From a virus: DNA of 21,255 nt. The DNA lies in the IMG/VR virus record IMGVR_UViG_3300035179_000074, positions 1 to 21,255 of that record, one strand, 5' to 3'. The notes beneath the pieces were generated by a model. That model saw only the letters and a list, made by a program, of their open reading frames with translations, did not search any database and was not told the DNA's origin. Below are positions 20,289-21,255 of this stretch, piece by piece. Position numbers and translations under genes: made by a program. How positions within the stretch are numbered: the first letter of the stretch is position 1; every line of letters begins with the position of its first letter.

Positions 20289-20972
20289 TCAGCGCTGGAC
20301 CAGGGCGTCCTCGATGAAGGTGACGAAGAACTCATAGAGCCGGCGGTCGCGGGTGATCTGGACCTGCTCGTAGGCGTGGCACCGGCGGAGGTTGAGGCTG
20401 CCGTGGATCACGATCTCCGTGCCGTTGTCCATGCGCATGGCCATGACCTTGGTGTGGTTGCGGTTCGCGGTGTATCGCCAGCCGCGGCGGTTGAACTCCT
20501 GGGCGATGAAGAGCCAGACATCGGCATCCTTCTCCGCGAAGACCTCGGATACCACCAGGGCGCAGCGACCGATCGTCGGGCCGTCCAGGAGGGTGCCGTC
20601 GCCCAGGCCGAGGAGGTGCTGGACGTGCGTCTTGTTTATGGACATCGTGCTCAGGTGGGCCTCGATGCACCTGGCGGGGAGGGCGAGGCGGAGGCAGGTC
20701 GTCAGCAGGTCGAAGCCGTGAAAGGTGCCGTCCAGGATGAGGGCGATCTCCTCGCCGGCGGCGGGCAGCCGGCCGATGACCTCGAGGGCGCGGTCCTCGC
20801 GCAGCAGCCGGCGGGTGTGGCGGATCGCCGGCTCGGCGAACGCGCCGGCCCGGGCCCTCAGCGGGCCGATGGCGCGGCGGGTGCCGTCGCGGTTGTACTC
20901 GCCTTCGAAGGTGTCCTGGCCGCCGCCGGGGTCCAGGATCGAGTCGATCAGGAAATCCTCATCATCGCCCAT
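20289..20972 (-). CDS. Phospholipase D-like phosphodiesterase family protein
   Basis: A 227-residue protein with one PLD-type motif: NHTKVMAM (His173, Lys175), Asp182 and IHGSLNLRRC (Gly191-Ser192-x-Asn194). In the usual HxKxxxxD...GSxN motif the Asp is two residues nearer; here it is at +9 from His, so the motif is slightly degenerate. Upstream, residues 75-110 (EEIALILDGTFHGFDLLTTC, then EAHLSTMSI) form strand-helix units of the fold. A single motif implies a dimeric nuclease or phosphodiesterase, or a catalytically weakened binder. I recall similar proteins beside phage terminase genes, without a proven role. The start overlaps the upstream ORF by 11 bases; the ribosome site is weak. Confidence 0.75.
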   Translation of the reverse strand: MGDDEDFLIDSILDPGGGQDTFEGEYNRDGTRRAIGPLRARAGAFAEPAIRHTRRLLREDRALEVIGRLPAAGEEIALILDGTFHGFDLLTTCLRLALPARCIEAHLSTMSINKTHVQHLLGLGDGTLLDGPTIGRCALVVSEVFAEKDADVWLFIAQEFNRRGWRYTANRNHTKVMAMRMDNGTEIVIHGSLNLRRCHAYEQVQITRDRRLYEFFVTFIEDALVQR

Positions 20973-21255
20973 GGGTGGCGCTCGCCCTGCGTTCGCGGGC
21001 CCGCAGGATGTCCCTTTGGTGGTGCCCCGGCCGCCGGCCAAGGAGGCGGCGGGCGAGGCGCAGTTTCTTGCGGCAGCGCGCGAACTGGGTCAGGCGCTGC
21101 GGCGGGAGGCGATCCGCGACTTGGGTCGCGCGTCGGCGGGCCGTGGCGGGGCGAACGCCGGCGCGGAGCATGGCCTCCTCGAGGGCGTGCTCTGCGGCGG
21201 TCCAGCCGGGAAGGTCGCGGGGCGGATCGGGGCGTGGTTCCCCGAAGGCCGCTGC
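20962..21255 (-). CDS. Basic protein, C-terminal fragment (runs off the right edge)
   Basis: The last 97 residues of a frame open to the window edge. The visible part starts AAAFGEPRPDPPRDLPGWTA, includes AEHALEEAMLRAGVRPATAR and is strongly Arg-rich towards the end (LARRLLGRRPGHHQRDILRA). An internal ATG at 21171 exists, but the frame reads on upstream with protein-like sequence (GWTAAEHALEEA), so the gene probably begins outside the window. Its end overlaps the PLD-like gene by 11 bases, suggesting coupling. No domain is recognised; a small nucleic-acid-binding phage protein is possible. Confidence 0.55.
   Translation of the reverse strand, partial: AAAFGEPRPDPPRDLPGWTAAEHALEEAMLRAGVRPATARRRATQVADRLPPQRLTQFARCRKKLRLARRLLGRRPGHHQRDILRARERRASATHGR

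Noticed and set aside
1-21255. tRNA genes, integrase, attachment sites, insertion sequences
   Set aside because: I looked on both strands and saw no cloverleaf, recombinase or transposase motif, or flanking direct repeat to support any of them; by-eye inspection could miss a degenerate one.

Overview
The window is a GC-rich block of tailed-phage late genes, from a prophage or a free dsDNA phage contig. Every gene I can support lies on the minus strand, so transcription runs from the right end to the left end. Genes are tightly packed, with overlapping stop and start codons and mostly good Shine-Dalgarno sequences. The gene order (small and large terminase, gpW-like joiner, portal, protease/capsid, head completion, tail tube, tail chaperones, tape measure) and the presence of a tape measure without any sheath gene point to a long-tailed, non-contractile (siphovirus-like, lambda-type) particle. 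No integrase, att site, tRNA or bacterial gene is visible, so prophage versus free phage, and the host, cannot be decided. High GC in a dense late operon is all the sequence says about the host.

Layout in transcription order. (1) 21255-17445, packaging: a truncated basic ORF, a phospholipase-D-like protein, small terminase, large terminase, and a small zinc-ribbon protein resembling the NrdR zinc finger. A strong intrinsic terminator (17297-17330) then interrupts the operon. (2) 17276-12143, head: gpW-like joiner, portal, a single 811-residue ORF holding a prohead protease and the major capsid protein with an apparent internal start for the capsid part, and a DUF2190-type protein with a C-terminal extension. 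(3) 12101-7953, neck and connector region: a head-tail joining protein, a 57-residue one-helix membrane protein, a tail-terminator-like protein, a small beta-rich protein, an 800-residue Asp-box/carbohydrate-binding/LamG-like protein, and an HK97 gp10-like protein. (4) 7925-6109, tail tube, a beta-rich protein and a pair of overlapping tail chaperone frames. (5) 6112-2076, an accessory block between the chaperones and the tape measure: a membrane/lipoprotein-like gene, several small fibre-type or virion-surface proteins and a LamG protein with 63-bp tandem repeats. (6) 2066-1, the tape measure and the start of a further tail gene.

The genes form an assembly line: terminase loads DNA through the portal into a protease-matured HK97-fold head, the joiner and neck proteins close it, and the tail tube is built to the length set by the tape measure with chaperone help. 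The most unusual points are the internal capsid start, the terminator and NrdR-like finger between terminase and head genes, dispersed GCTGCC/GGCAGC hairpins, the chaperone frame overlap, and surface/fibre genes placed in two atypical positions. No gene-free stretch exceeds 300 bases; the longest are about 170 bases (17277-17444), 148 bases (12962-13109) and 113 bases (7372-7484), described as features.
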